From: an uncultured Lachnospiraceae bacterium
GTDB taxonomy: Bacteria; Bacillota; Clostridia; Lachnospirales; Lachnospiraceae
Direction of reading: 5' to 3'
Assembly (NCBI GenBank): GCA_910578345.1
Contig: CAJTRA010000001.1
Location: 12,679-76,678, forward strand
DNA length: 64,000 nt
Shown one piece after another: positions 54,581 to 63,182 of this stretch (position 1 is the stretch's first letter; each line of letters starts with the position of its first letter). Made by a program: the position numbers and the translations under genes. Below the pieces are notes generated by a model. It was not told where the DNA came from. It searched no databases and worked only from the letters and a program-made list of their open reading frames with translations.

Positions 54581-56056
54581 TTACTGAATGATATCAAATA
54601 ACTCCTTACAAGCCGGATAGATCTTTCTAAACTGCTGGTAGCGCACCTCATATTTCGCTACCAGTGCCTCCTCCGGCTCCACGGTATCTACTACTTTTAC
54701 GATCTTCGCCGCAGCCTCCTCCACATTGGCATACTCACCGCAGGCAACCGCCGCCAGCATAGCGCCGCCCATCGCCGGTCCTTCCTCACTCTCGATCACA
54801 TCCACCTTCAGATTCATAATGTTGGCGATCATCTTCTTCCACAGAGGACTCCTGGCGCCGCCGCCGCAGATCTTAGTCCGTTCGATCTTAATCCCCAGTG
54901 ACTTCGCAACTTCCAGAGAGTCCCGCAGTGCAAACGCTACCCCCTCCAGAACCGCCTGCGTCATATCTGCCCTGGTCGTGTCCATCGTCATACCGATAAA
55001 CGTACCTCTGGCATTCGGATTATTGTGCGGGGACCGCTCTCCCATCAAATAAGGCAGGAAGAACACATGGTTTTCTCCCAGCTTGTCGTCCGTGATCTCC
55101 TTCTGCTCGGCACTATAATCCGTCGTGCCAATGATATCGTCCATCCACCATTTGTTACAGGAAGCCGCGCTCAGCATACATCCCATCAGATGGTAATGCC
55201 CGTCCGCATGCGCAAATGCGTGCAAGGCATTGAACTTGTCTACGCCGAATTTGTCCGACGAGATGAAGATCGTACCGCTGGTGCCCAGAGAAATATTGCA
55301 CATACCGTCTCCAACAGTACCTGTGCCTACTGCTGCCGCAGCGTTATCGCCGCCGCCTGCCGCCACTTTCACCGTCGCAGGAATCCCAAGCTCTTCCGCG
55401 ATCTTCGGTAAAACAGTGCCAACCGCCTCATAGCTTTCGAAAATCTTCGCCAACTGCTCTTCTCTCACTCCGCAGATCTCGCACATTTCCTGAGACCAAC
55501 AACGATTCTTCACATCAAACAACAACATACCGGAAGCGTCCGACACATCCGTACAGTGCACTCCAGTCAGCTTATAGGCGATATAATCTTTCGGAAGCAT
55601 GATCTTCTTGATCCTCGCGAAATTCTCCGGCTCCTTGTTCTTCACCCAAAGCACCTTCGGTGCAGTAAATCCTGTGAAAGAAATATTGGCCGTGCAGGCA
55701 GATAATTTGTCCTTACCGATCACATTGTTCAGATAGTCGCATTCTTCCGCGGTCCTTCCATCATTCCACAAAATAGCCGGCCTAATCACCTGGTCGTTCT
55801 CATCTAAAATGACAAGTCCATGCATCTGTCCGCCGAAACTGATACCTGCGATCTGGCTCTTATCCACATTTGCAATTAATTCCTTGATGCCCGCCATACT
55901 CTGCTCATACCAGTCCTCCGGCCTCTGCTCCGACCACCCCGGATGCGGAAAAAAAAGCGGATATTCCTTCGATACAACATTCACAATCTTACCGCTTCCC
56001 TCCATCAAAAGAAGTTTCACGGCACTGGTTCCTAAGTCTACCCCGATATACAGCAT
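54581..56056 (-). CDS. xylB: Xylulokinase
   Basis: A 491-residue FGGY-family kinase, the usual length for XylB, which phosphorylates D-xylulose. It opens YIGVDLGTSAVKLLL (phosphate 1 motif), has GISFGGQMHGLVILDE, the XylB hallmark, RPAILWNDGRT, and KICGGGARSPLWKKMIANI near the end. ATG at 56056 follows GGAGGG by 5 bases. It is the first gene of the sugar cluster, behind a promoter that holds a perfect 18-bp palindrome likely bound by the divergent LacI protein. Confidence 0.94.
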   Translation of the reverse strand: MLYIGVDLGTSAVKLLLMEGSGKIVNVVSKEYPLFFPHPGWSEQRPEDWYEQSMAGIKELIANVDKSQIAGISFGGQMHGLVILDENDQVIRPAILWNDGRTAEECDYLNNVIGKDKLSACTANISFTGFTAPKVLWVKNKEPENFARIKKIMLPKDYIAYKLTGVHCTDVSDASGMLLFDVKNRCWSQEMCEICGVREEQLAKIFESYEAVGTVLPKIAEELGIPATVKVAAGGGDNAAAAVGTGTVGDGMCNISLGTSGTIFISSDKFGVDKFNALHAFAHADGHYHLMGCMLSAASCNKWWMDDIIGTTDYSAEQKEITDDKLGENHVFFLPYLMGERSPHNNPNARGTFIGMTMDTTRADMTQAVLEGVAFALRDSLEVAKSLGIKIERTKICGGGARSPLWKKMIANIMNLKVDVIESEEGPAMGGAMLAAVACGEYANVEEAAAKIVKVVDTVEPEEALVAKYEVRYQQFRKIYPACKELFDIIQ

Positions 56057-56095
56057 GATAACCCTCCATTTCAACCCGATTTCGTTCTTTCTTGC

Positions 56096-56154
56096 ACCGT
56101 GCACGTGCACGGTTTTGTTATTTTCATGATAGACTCTGTCTGTCAGAAAATCAA
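56096..56154 (-). promoter_or_regulatory. xylB promoter with 18-bp palindromic operator
   Basis: On the minus strand TTGATT (56154-56149) and TATCAT (56131-56126) are 17 bp apart. ACCGTGCACGTGCACGGT (56096-56113), a perfect palindrome, lies just downstream of the predicted start, where binding would block transcription. Its CG-centred symmetry is typical of LacI-family operators. Confidence 0.8.
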
Positions 56155-56363
56155 GTGAATAATATATTTTCGGGAATATACACAAAACAAACAGCCTCCG
56201 TTTGGTGATAAATCCATGTTTTTTTCCTGCTCCTCCTTTATTGACTTGCCCTTCCCGTTATGCTACGCTGTATGCGTATGCTCATGCAGGAACTTGTCAA
56301 CAGGATCTGATTCCTCTGGCACTGTTTGTGCATGGCCAATCGTATTTGGAAAGGAGTCCGTTC

Positions 56364-57380
56364 ATGGCAACCCTCAAAGAAATCGCCGATCTGGCCGGTG
56401 TGTCGCGCGGTACAGTTGACCGGGTGTTGAACCACCGCGGTTCTGTCAATTCACAGACAAAACGGCGGATCCTGGAGATCGTGGAGGCACTCGATTATAA
56501 ACCGAACAAAGCAGGGATCGTTCTCGCCGCCCAGAAGAAGAATCTGAAACTGGGCGTTGTCCTGTTAGGACTTGGTACGGTTTTCTATGATGATATCCTG
56601 AAAGGTGTTCATGAACAGGCTGACGAGCTGGCGGGTTATAATTGTTCTGTGCTGATCCGGCAGACGGAATACGATCTGGAGCAGCAGTTAAGCGCCATCG
56701 ATGAATTGACTGCGGAAGGGATCTGCGGACTGGCACTCTCTCCCTACAATGATAATGCCGTGCGTGAGAAGATCAACGAACTCCACGCAAAGGGGATTCC
56801 CGTAGTGACTCTAAACACCGATATTGAAAATGCAAGACGACTTGCCTATGTAGGCTGCCATTTCTACCGCTCCGGAGAGACCGCTGGCGGCCTCATGCAC
56901 CTGATGACTCACGGAGCTGTGCGTGTCGGCATTATTTCCGGCTCCCAGAACGTACTGTGCCACACAGAGCGTATCGCCGGTTTCTGCCATGCGATCGACT
57001 CCTACGGCGGCATTCAGATCTTAGAGACAATCAACACGAATGATGATGAGACAGAAAGCTATGAATTGACCACTGCTATGCTGCACAGGCATCCGGAGAT
57101 CAATGCCCTCTACTTTACCGCCGGCGGCGTCTATGGCGGCTGCAGAGCTGTTATGGATGCCGGGCGCGATCGGGATATCACCGTCATCACATATGACATG
57201 GTAGATACTACACGGGAATTCGTAGAAAACGGACTGATCGCCGCTACAATCTGCCAGCAGCCTTTTCTCCAGGGCTCCAAGCCGCTCTCCCTGCTTTACA
57301 CCTATCTGACTACCGGAGAGCAGCCTGCCGTGGAAAATGATTATGTGGCAATCGATATCCGCATCAAAGAAAATCTTTAG
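56364..57380 (+). CDS. LacI family transcriptional regulator
   Basis: A 338-residue repressor. The helix-turn-helix is TLKEIADLAGVSRGTVDRVLNHRG, and the periplasmic-binding-like effector domain carries LGVVLLGLGTVFYDDILKGVHEQA. GGAAAGGAG lies 7 bases before ATG at 56364; about 160 upstream bases in frame are not needed. Its effector domain resembles those sensing pentoses. It is divergent from xylB and likely binds the palindrome at 56096-56113. Confidence 0.93.
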   Translation: MATLKEIADLAGVSRGTVDRVLNHRGSVNSQTKRRILEIVEALDYKPNKAGIVLAAQKKNLKLGVVLLGLGTVFYDDILKGVHEQADELAGYNCSVLIRQTEYDLEQQLSAIDELTAEGICGLALSPYNDNAVREKINELHAKGIPVVTLNTDIENARRLAYVGCHFYRSGETAGGLMHLMTHGAVRVGIISGSQNVLCHTERIAGFCHAIDSYGGIQILETINTNDDETESYELTTAMLHRHPEINALYFTAGGVYGGCRAVMDAGRDRDITVITYDMVDTTREFVENGLIAATICQQPFLQGSKPLSLLYTYLTTGEQPAVENDYVAIDIRIKENL

Positions 57381-57411
57381 CAGACAGCTTCATACATTAT
57401 AATTTGAAATG

Positions 57412-57431
57412 CCCTGGGCCTTTTCCCAGGG
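57412..57431 (+). terminator. Hairpin between lacI and carbamate kinase genes
   Basis: CCCTGGG and CCCAGGG form a 7-bp stem with a 6-nt loop. No U-run follows, so it is more likely an mRNA-stabilising or regulatory hairpin than a true terminator. A TATAAT at 57398-57403 just upstream may start a separate transcript. Confidence 0.4.
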
Positions 57432-57449
57432 TAGAAACGGAGGATGATC

Positions 57450-58391
57450 ATGATCAAAAAGAAAGCAGTTGTATCACTGGGCCATGAAGCGCTCGGATAC
57501 ACCACCTTAGAACAGCGCGACGCCGTCAAGATCACTGCCAGGGCGTTAGCAGATCTGGTGGAAGCCGGTTATCAGCTTACCATCACCCACAGCAATGGTC
57601 CACAGGTCAGCATGATCCACAAAGCGATGACCGAGCTGCGCCGCGTCTACATCGATTATACACCCGCGCCGATGTGTGTCTGTTCCGCCATGAGCCAGGG
57701 ATATGTGGGTTATGATATCCAGAACTCTCTGCGCGCGGAGTTACTCAGCCGCGGTATTTCCATCCCTGTCAGTACGATCCTGACCCAGGTGACAGTAGAT
57801 CCTTACGACGAGGCATTCTACGAGCCGACGAAAGTGATCGGACGTTATATGTCCGCGGAAGACGCAGAGATTGAAGTCAAGAAGGGGAATTATGTACTGG
57901 AAGAACCGGGAAAAGGATTCCGCCGTGTCGTGGCTGCTCCCAAACCCATTGATATTGTGGAAATCGACAGCATCCGCACCCTCGCGGAATCCGGACAGAT
58001 CGTGATCGCCTGCGGCGGCGGCGGAATTCCCGTCATTGAACAAAGTCATGCCCTTAAAGGCGCTTCCGCTGTCATCGAGAAAGACGCCATTGCCGGCAGA
58101 CTGGCCAGTGACCTGCAGGCTGACGAACTGATTATCCTGACAGGCGTTCCCAGCGTCTACCGGAATTTCGGCACCCCACAGCAGGAAGCTCTTCATACCC
58201 TGACTGTGCCACAGGCAAGAGATCTGATCTCGCAGGATCAGTTCGAAGCCGGCACCATGCTTCCGAAGATCGACGCCGCCATCTCCTATCTGAAGAAACA
58301 ACCCTCTGGCAGTGTGCTGATCACTTCCATTGGAGCCGTAGCAGACGCCCTGAAAGGAAAGAACGGTACGAGGATCACGAATGCGTATTAA
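57450..58391 (+). CDS. arcC: Carbamate kinase
   Basis: A 313-residue amino-acid-kinase-fold protein with carbamate kinase landmarks: THSNGPQVSMIH, the PMCVCSAMSQGYVGYDIQ segment, ACGGGGIPVIE, EKDAIAGRLASDL and the closing TSIGAVADALKGKNGTRI. It would make ATP from carbamoyl phosphate and ADP. The N-terminal anion-binding loop, normally GGNAL, reads SLGHEALG, a clear departure. GGAGG lies 6 bases before ATG at 57450. No arcA or arcB is nearby. Confidence 0.85.
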   Translation: MIKKKAVVSLGHEALGYTTLEQRDAVKITARALADLVEAGYQLTITHSNGPQVSMIHKAMTELRRVYIDYTPAPMCVCSAMSQGYVGYDIQNSLRAELLSRGISIPVSTILTQVTVDPYDEAFYEPTKVIGRYMSAEDAEIEVKKGNYVLEEPGKGFRRVVAAPKPIDIVEIDSIRTLAESGQIVIACGGGGIPVIEQSHALKGASAVIEKDAIAGRLASDLQADELIILTGVPSVYRNFGTPQQEALHTLTVPQARDLISQDQFEAGTMLPKIDAAISYLKKQPSGSVLITSIGAVADALKGKNGTRITNAY

Positions 58392-58415
58392 ACCTCAGTA
58401 AGCCTTTAAAGCAGA

Positions 58416-58898
58416 CTATGCGGCGGCCTGCCTCTTATCCGTGCCGCCGCTTCCAAGCATCATAAGAAACGCACCGATCATGATGCAAAAATCAGAGAGG
58501 TTAAATACAATCTGCCTGATCCTTGCATTTTTCACCGGAAAGCTCACGTAATCTACTACATACTTGCGCACCAGACGGTCATACGTGTTGCTGTATGCCC
58601 CTCCCAGCAGAAATGCCAGCCCTGCCTTAAGCGCTCTGCTGCCCTTACAGGAAAACGTCAGCACAAACAGAACCGTCAGGCCAAGCGTCAATGCCACGGA
58701 AAGCACGGCTACCACATCCTGCCTGCGCGCTCCCACGTCAAGCATCGCCCCTTTATTGTGATATCTGCGGATCAACAGTCTTCCGCCGCAGATCGTCGTC
58801 TCTTCCCCCTCCTGCTTCACTTTCTCAATATGATTCTTGAGCAATAAGTCAAGCACAAAGATTGCCATTGCCATAAATGAAAAACCTAAAATCGCCAT
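58416..58898 (-). CDS. lspA: Signal peptidase II-like protein
   Basis: A 160-residue protein with four membrane segments. The two aspartate motifs of lipoprotein signal peptidase are present in diverged form, SNTYDRLVRKYVVDYV and IVFNLSDFCIMIG; the first segment keeps D and K (LDLLLKNHIEK). It should cleave prolipoproteins at the lipobox, though sequence drift leaves room for a specialised paralogue. AAAGGA precedes the ATG. It lies 18 bp after a MATE gene and is probably co-transcribed with it. Confidence 0.85.
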   Translation of the reverse strand: MAILGFSFMAMAIFVLDLLLKNHIEKVKQEGEETTICGGRLLIRRYHNKGAMLDVGARRQDVVAVLSVALTLGLTVLFVLTFSCKGSRALKAGLAFLLGGAYSNTYDRLVRKYVVDYVSFPVKNARIRQIVFNLSDFCIMIGAFLMMLGSGGTDKRQAAA

Positions 58899-58916
58899 AT
58901 ATTTTCCTTTCTGCCC

Positions 58917-60317
58917 TTACAAGCCTGTATGGTTCAGCTTCAACAGTACAATCAGCAAAAGCGCTGAACTGAGAGACCATGTCAGCGGATATGCCCAGGA
59001 GATTGTCCGAAACACTGGAAAAGCCCGTACTGCCAGCGTCACATACACAATACGTACCCCACACCAGAATAACAGCATCGTGATCATCGGCACAAAAGCC
59101 TTACCGCATCCGCGCATGACACCGGCTACACAGTGGGAAAAAGCCAGAAGGAAGAAGAACGGCGCCACTGTTCTTGCATGGATAACCCCAAATTCCACTG
59201 CATCCTGCGAGTTCACAAAAAACCGCAGTGCATAAGGCGCCCACAGGTAGATCACCACACCCACCAATTCCGCCAGCACCATCCCTGACACGATCCCAAA
59301 AGCCGCGCCCTTTTTTGCCCGCTCCTTACTGCCTGCGCCCAGATTCTGGCTGATGAAAGTGGGCAGCACCATAGATACACTCATGATCGGCAGAAAGACG
59401 AATCCCTCTATCTTCGCATAGGCTCCGTGTCCGGAGATCGCATAAGCGCCAAAGGCATTGATATTGCTCTGGATCACAATATTCCCGATACTGATCACTG
59501 AATTCTGGATCCCGGTGGGCAGACCCTGTCCAATCGCCTGAAACAGAATGTCTTTATGGAAAAGAGCGTTGTCCTGCCCCAGTCTCCCTCGAACATGCAA
59601 AGACCTAAATAACCCCCGCAAGTCCAGCCGTACCGTCTCATCCGGCTCCCTGCACATCCGCACAAGACACAACACCACACTCAATCCCTGTGAGATCACC
59701 GTTGCAACCGCCGCGCCGCCTGCACCCCAATGGAATCCTGCCACAAAGAGCAGATCCAGCGCCACATTGACAAGCGAGGAAAAAATCAGATAGTACAGCG
59801 GATGCAGACTGTCCCCCAAAGCCTGCATGATCGACATGCAGATATTGTAGAGAATGATCGTGGACACTCCTGCAAAATAAATTCGGAAATAAATTAGCGA
59901 ATACGGCATCACCTCCGCCGGCGTCTTCATCCACGCAAGCAGCGTCGGAATAAAGAGAAGGCCTGCCGCCGTCGCCAACAGGGAGGAAGCCACGCCGAAC
60001 AGAAAATTCGTATGGATCGCTTTCTTCACACTCTTATAATCCCTGGCCCCAAAGTACCGCGATATAATGACCCCGCCGCCTACGGCGATCCCATTAAAGA
60101 AGCCGATGATCAGAAAGGTCAGACTGCCGCCGGAACTGACCGCCGCAAAATTATTGTTATCTGCAAAGTTGCCCACTACCCAGGCATCCGCCATATTATA
60201 AAACTGCTGCAGCAGTTGCCCAAGAAACAGCGGTATCGCAAACTGGACGATCTTTTTTACAATCGACCCTTCCGTCAGATCAATATTCTGTGTATGGTTT
60301 CCCTGTCTTTTATGCAT
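58917..60317 (-). CDS. MATE family efflux transporter
   Basis: A 466-residue transporter with twelve predicted membrane segments in two related halves. The opening SIVKKIVQFAIPLFLGQLLQQFYNMADAWVVGNF is the family standard, and the second half starts near FQAIGQGLPTGIQNSVISIGNIVIQ. It should export cationic drugs or metabolites in exchange for sodium or protons. Its operon partner is the lspA-like gene. Confidence 0.93.
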   Translation of the reverse strand: MHKRQGNHTQNIDLTEGSIVKKIVQFAIPLFLGQLLQQFYNMADAWVVGNFADNNNFAAVSSGGSLTFLIIGFFNGIAVGGGVIISRYFGARDYKSVKKAIHTNFLFGVASSLLATAAGLLFIPTLLAWMKTPAEVMPYSLIYFRIYFAGVSTIILYNICMSIMQALGDSLHPLYYLIFSSLVNVALDLLFVAGFHWGAGGAAVATVISQGLSVVLCLVRMCREPDETVRLDLRGLFRSLHVRGRLGQDNALFHKDILFQAIGQGLPTGIQNSVISIGNIVIQSNINAFGAYAISGHGAYAKIEGFVFLPIMSVSMVLPTFISQNLGAGSKERAKKGAAFGIVSGMVLAELVGVVIYLWAPYALRFFVNSQDAVEFGVIHARTVAPFFFLLAFSHCVAGVMRGCGKAFVPMITMLLFWCGVRIVYVTLAVRAFPVFRTISWAYPLTWSLSSALLLIVLLKLNHTGL

Positions 60318-60483
60318 TGCCAGAAATTCTCCATTCCATCCTTTTCATCGGTATCCTAATACTCGCTCTCAGACCAGCCAAAGCTCTTACCTATGGATTT
60401 GACAAACGTCCGAAGCAGAGATTATCCTGTCGTCTACTCTATTTATCATACCACAAAAAAATACAAAGTGAAGAAAAACAGAT

Positions 60484-60512
60484 TTGCCAAGAACTTTGTT
60501 TCATATTAAAAT
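60484..60512 (+). promoter_or_regulatory. Promoter of the DUF2971 gene
   Basis: TTGCCA (60484-60489) and TAAAAT (60507-60512) are 17 bp apart. The GGAGGTGA ribosome site lies just before the ATG at 60541. Confidence 0.6.
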
Positions 60513-60540
60513 GAAAGAGGATCAATTACGGAGGTGAACG

Positions 60541-61362
60541 ATGCTCTATCATTATACTACTTTCGCTGCTTTCGACGGAATCATCCGCTGCGCCCAACTG
60601 CGACTTAACAATATTCTCAATATGAATGACGCTTCCGAAATGCGGCTTTTCATGAACGGAATCTGTAAAGCGGTGACCGAGAAGCTCAATCAAAATGGAC
60701 TAAACGGCAAGAGTCATGAAGTGGAGGTCTTTTTTCAAAAAGAATTGGAGGAAGAATTTCACTATTCCGCCTATGCGGCATGTTTCTCCAAATACCGAGA
60801 CGATGCTGCCCAGTGGGAACGGTATGGTTATCTCGGCCAGGGCGTGTGCATCGCTTTTCGGGAAGAAGTCATGCGGCAGATGGTAGGCGGCGTCATGTCT
60901 CTGCAGACGGTGTTCTATCAGAATGATATGCGTAAACACCGTCTGGTGGAAGATTTCTATGAAACGATCAGGAAAGCTTCCACTTTCCCGGAATGTTTCC
61001 CCACTCTGCAGAATCTGATGAATGAGGCCTGGCTGCAATCGGCTGCCTTTAAGCATCCCTCCTTTGCCAGTGAGAAAGAAGTGCGGCTTGTCGTCTCTCC
61101 TTTTATCTCCCAGAAGTTCACCATGGAGCCCAAATACCATGTGTCTTCTGAGCGGATCAAGAAATACTATCCGTTAGATCTGAACAAGCGGTGCGGCGAA
61201 TGCGGTCTGCATCTGTCTGACCTGGTTGGGGAAATCATCATAGGCCCCACCTCCTCGCAGTCTCTGCCAATCCTGCAGGATTACCTCGACGACTGTGGAC
61301 TGGGTGTTTTGAAGGATCGGATCAATGTATCGCAGTGTCCGCTCAGGAAACCGCGACCGTAA
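60541..61362 (+). CDS. DUF2971 domain protein
   Basis: A 273-residue protein matching DUF2971: LYHYTTFAAFDGIIRCAQLRLNN at the start, NMNDASEM, the AACFSKYRDDAAQWERYGYLGQGVCIAF block and the FASEKEVRLVVSP segment. The family is widespread, often in accessory regions and sometimes near defence genes, with no known activity. This copy stands alone with its own promoter between MATE and subtilase genes. No defence partner is visible. Confidence 0.85.
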   Translation: MLYHYTTFAAFDGIIRCAQLRLNNILNMNDASEMRLFMNGICKAVTEKLNQNGLNGKSHEVEVFFQKELEEEFHYSAYAACFSKYRDDAAQWERYGYLGQGVCIAFREEVMRQMVGGVMSLQTVFYQNDMRKHRLVEDFYETIRKASTFPECFPTLQNLMNEAWLQSAAFKHPSFASEKEVRLVVSPFISQKFTMEPKYHVSSERIKKYYPLDLNKRCGECGLHLSDLVGEIIIGPTSSQSLPILQDYLDDCGLGVLKDRINVSQCPLRKPRP

Positions 61363-61394
61363 TCACCAAGGCAGAGACAAGAAAGTGCAAATGC

Positions 61395-63086
61395 TTACAG
61401 CCTCGCCAGCGTCTCAAACGTCCCATTAATATCCAATTTACCAAATCCCCACCGGTTATCCGGGTACACGATATTCTCTGATCGATCGGCTCCACGGATG
61501 AGAAAGCTCTTGATCCCCCGGCTCTCTACCGTCGGTGCATTGCCATCCACCACCGCCCACTCCATGAATTGCGCCACACATCCGGCGCTCAGTGCCGCTG
61601 CCATGCTGGAACCCGTAACCGTTCCTAACGCTGTTGGAACCTGTACGCCGGGCGCGGCCAGATCCGGCTTGATCACCCCGCTCTTGGTGTATCCTCTCCC
61701 AGATTCCATAAACCAGCTTCCATTCAGTCCATTGTAAGCCGATATGGTAATAATGCGTTCCGCATTGGACGGCTCGGTCAAAGTCACGTCCGGGCTGGGC
61801 GCCAGAAAGGTCACATTCTGTGCCAGAAACTCTGTAATGGGAAGCCAGATATGAAAAGTCCCCATGCCCTTCTGTCCTTCCGCCGGATAGACCTGCAGAT
61901 TCCAGATCCCCGGTGTAGGATCTTCGAACCGGAAAAAGACAAGCTGCTCTCCTGCATCCCGCTCTACAATCAGATTACTCACCGTAATAACACTCATCTC
62001 AAAGATAAAATCGATCACCCGATCTTCCCGGCTCCTGAAGTCAATCTCCGGAGAAGTCTCACCGCCCGGCGAACGCAGTCTGATGGCATAGATATCCGGA
62101 AGTGTTCCCCACAGCTCCATACAAAACCCCTTCGTGTTCTCCGGCACGCGGATTTCTACTGTATCCGGCACAGTGTGCTCATAGTGGTGCTCTTTGTCGC
62201 CCTCATTACCGCCGCATACGACCACCGCTCGACTTCTTCGCCTTGCCACACTGTTCAGATAAGACGCAAGCGGAGAGGTTCCGTTGTGGCTTCCTAAGTT
62301 TGTACCGATCCCCAGTACGATTACCACCGGCCGATGCAGCGCAATCGCCATCCGTTCCAGATAGCTGACCGCTTCCATAATATCATTTTCCTGATAAGCC
62401 GCCGCATCATCGGCCACCAGATAATACTCTTTTAAATATGGTTTCGCTTCTTTCAGCTTCACGACTGCAATATCTGTCTGCGGTGCCGCTCCCCGAAACG
62501 TAAGTCCCTGATCGATGATGCTTCCGGCCGCCACAGAAGCCATCTGCGTACCATGTCCGTCCGTATCGGTAGAAGGCACGAGCCTCAACGGATCCTCTGT
62601 CTGCAGCGCCTGGTCAATATCTGCCCGCGTGTATTCCGTACCGTATAGAAATCCTTCCGGCGGCTCCCCGTCCTGGATCGTCTGATCCCAGATCGACATA
62701 ATGCGGCTGCTGCCGTCCTCCCTGCGAAACACATTTAGTTCATAGCGGATCCCGGTATCAATAAATCCCATCACCACGCCTGCACCCTGTAAAGATAAAG
62801 GTGGATCCTGCACACGGATACTGCCTGTCTGTGCCAGGTTTTCCGGAGCAAAAACAGTGTCTCCAATCTGCATCAATCCATACAGGGCCGGAATTGCCGA
62901 ATACCCGTAATAACCGATAGACATAGGCGGAAACATATTGCGGTTGACATTCGCCACCCCATAACCATCATCAATCCCATGAAAGCAAAAATCGATGGGA
63001 GAGGTTCCTGCCAGTTCATCCGCCACTACATAATCCGTGATCAAGTCAGCATATTCGTTCGATAAGATCTTTTCCTTACATGTCAT
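61395..63086 (-). CDS. S8 family (subtilisin-like) peptidase, Csp-related
   Basis: A 563-residue subtilase with all three catalytic residues: Asp in GVVMGFIDTGIRYE, His in TDGHGTQMASVAAG and Ser in TGSSMAAALSAG. The inserted domain of about 150 residues between His and Ser and the absence of a signal peptide match the Csp-type proteases of Clostridia, some of which activate spore germination. It is reasonable for a spore former, but a general protease role is equally possible. The clpX-like gene reads in the same direction 96 bp upstream. Confidence 0.88.
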   Translation of the reverse strand: MTCKEKILSNEYADLITDYVVADELAGTSPIDFCFHGIDDGYGVANVNRNMFPPMSIGYYGYSAIPALYGLMQIGDTVFAPENLAQTGSIRVQDPPLSLQGAGVVMGFIDTGIRYELNVFRREDGSSRIMSIWDQTIQDGEPPEGFLYGTEYTRADIDQALQTEDPLRLVPSTDTDGHGTQMASVAAGSIIDQGLTFRGAAPQTDIAVVKLKEAKPYLKEYYLVADDAAAYQENDIMEAVSYLERMAIALHRPVVIVLGIGTNLGSHNGTSPLASYLNSVARRRSRAVVVCGGNEGDKEHHYEHTVPDTVEIRVPENTKGFCMELWGTLPDIYAIRLRSPGGETSPEIDFRSREDRVIDFIFEMSVITVSNLIVERDAGEQLVFFRFEDPTPGIWNLQVYPAEGQKGMGTFHIWLPITEFLAQNVTFLAPSPDVTLTEPSNAERIITISAYNGLNGSWFMESGRGYTKSGVIKPDLAAPGVQVPTALGTVTGSSMAAALSAGCVAQFMEWAVVDGNAPTVESRGIKSFLIRGADRSENIVYPDNRWGFGKLDINGTFETLARL

Positions 63087-63182
63087 CTTACTGGTCTCTT
63101 ATCTTCTTTCCTACTATCCTATGTCTGTGGCGGCTGTCCCGTGCCGCTGCCTCTCCCCGCACCCGTCACCTCACGCTTACTT

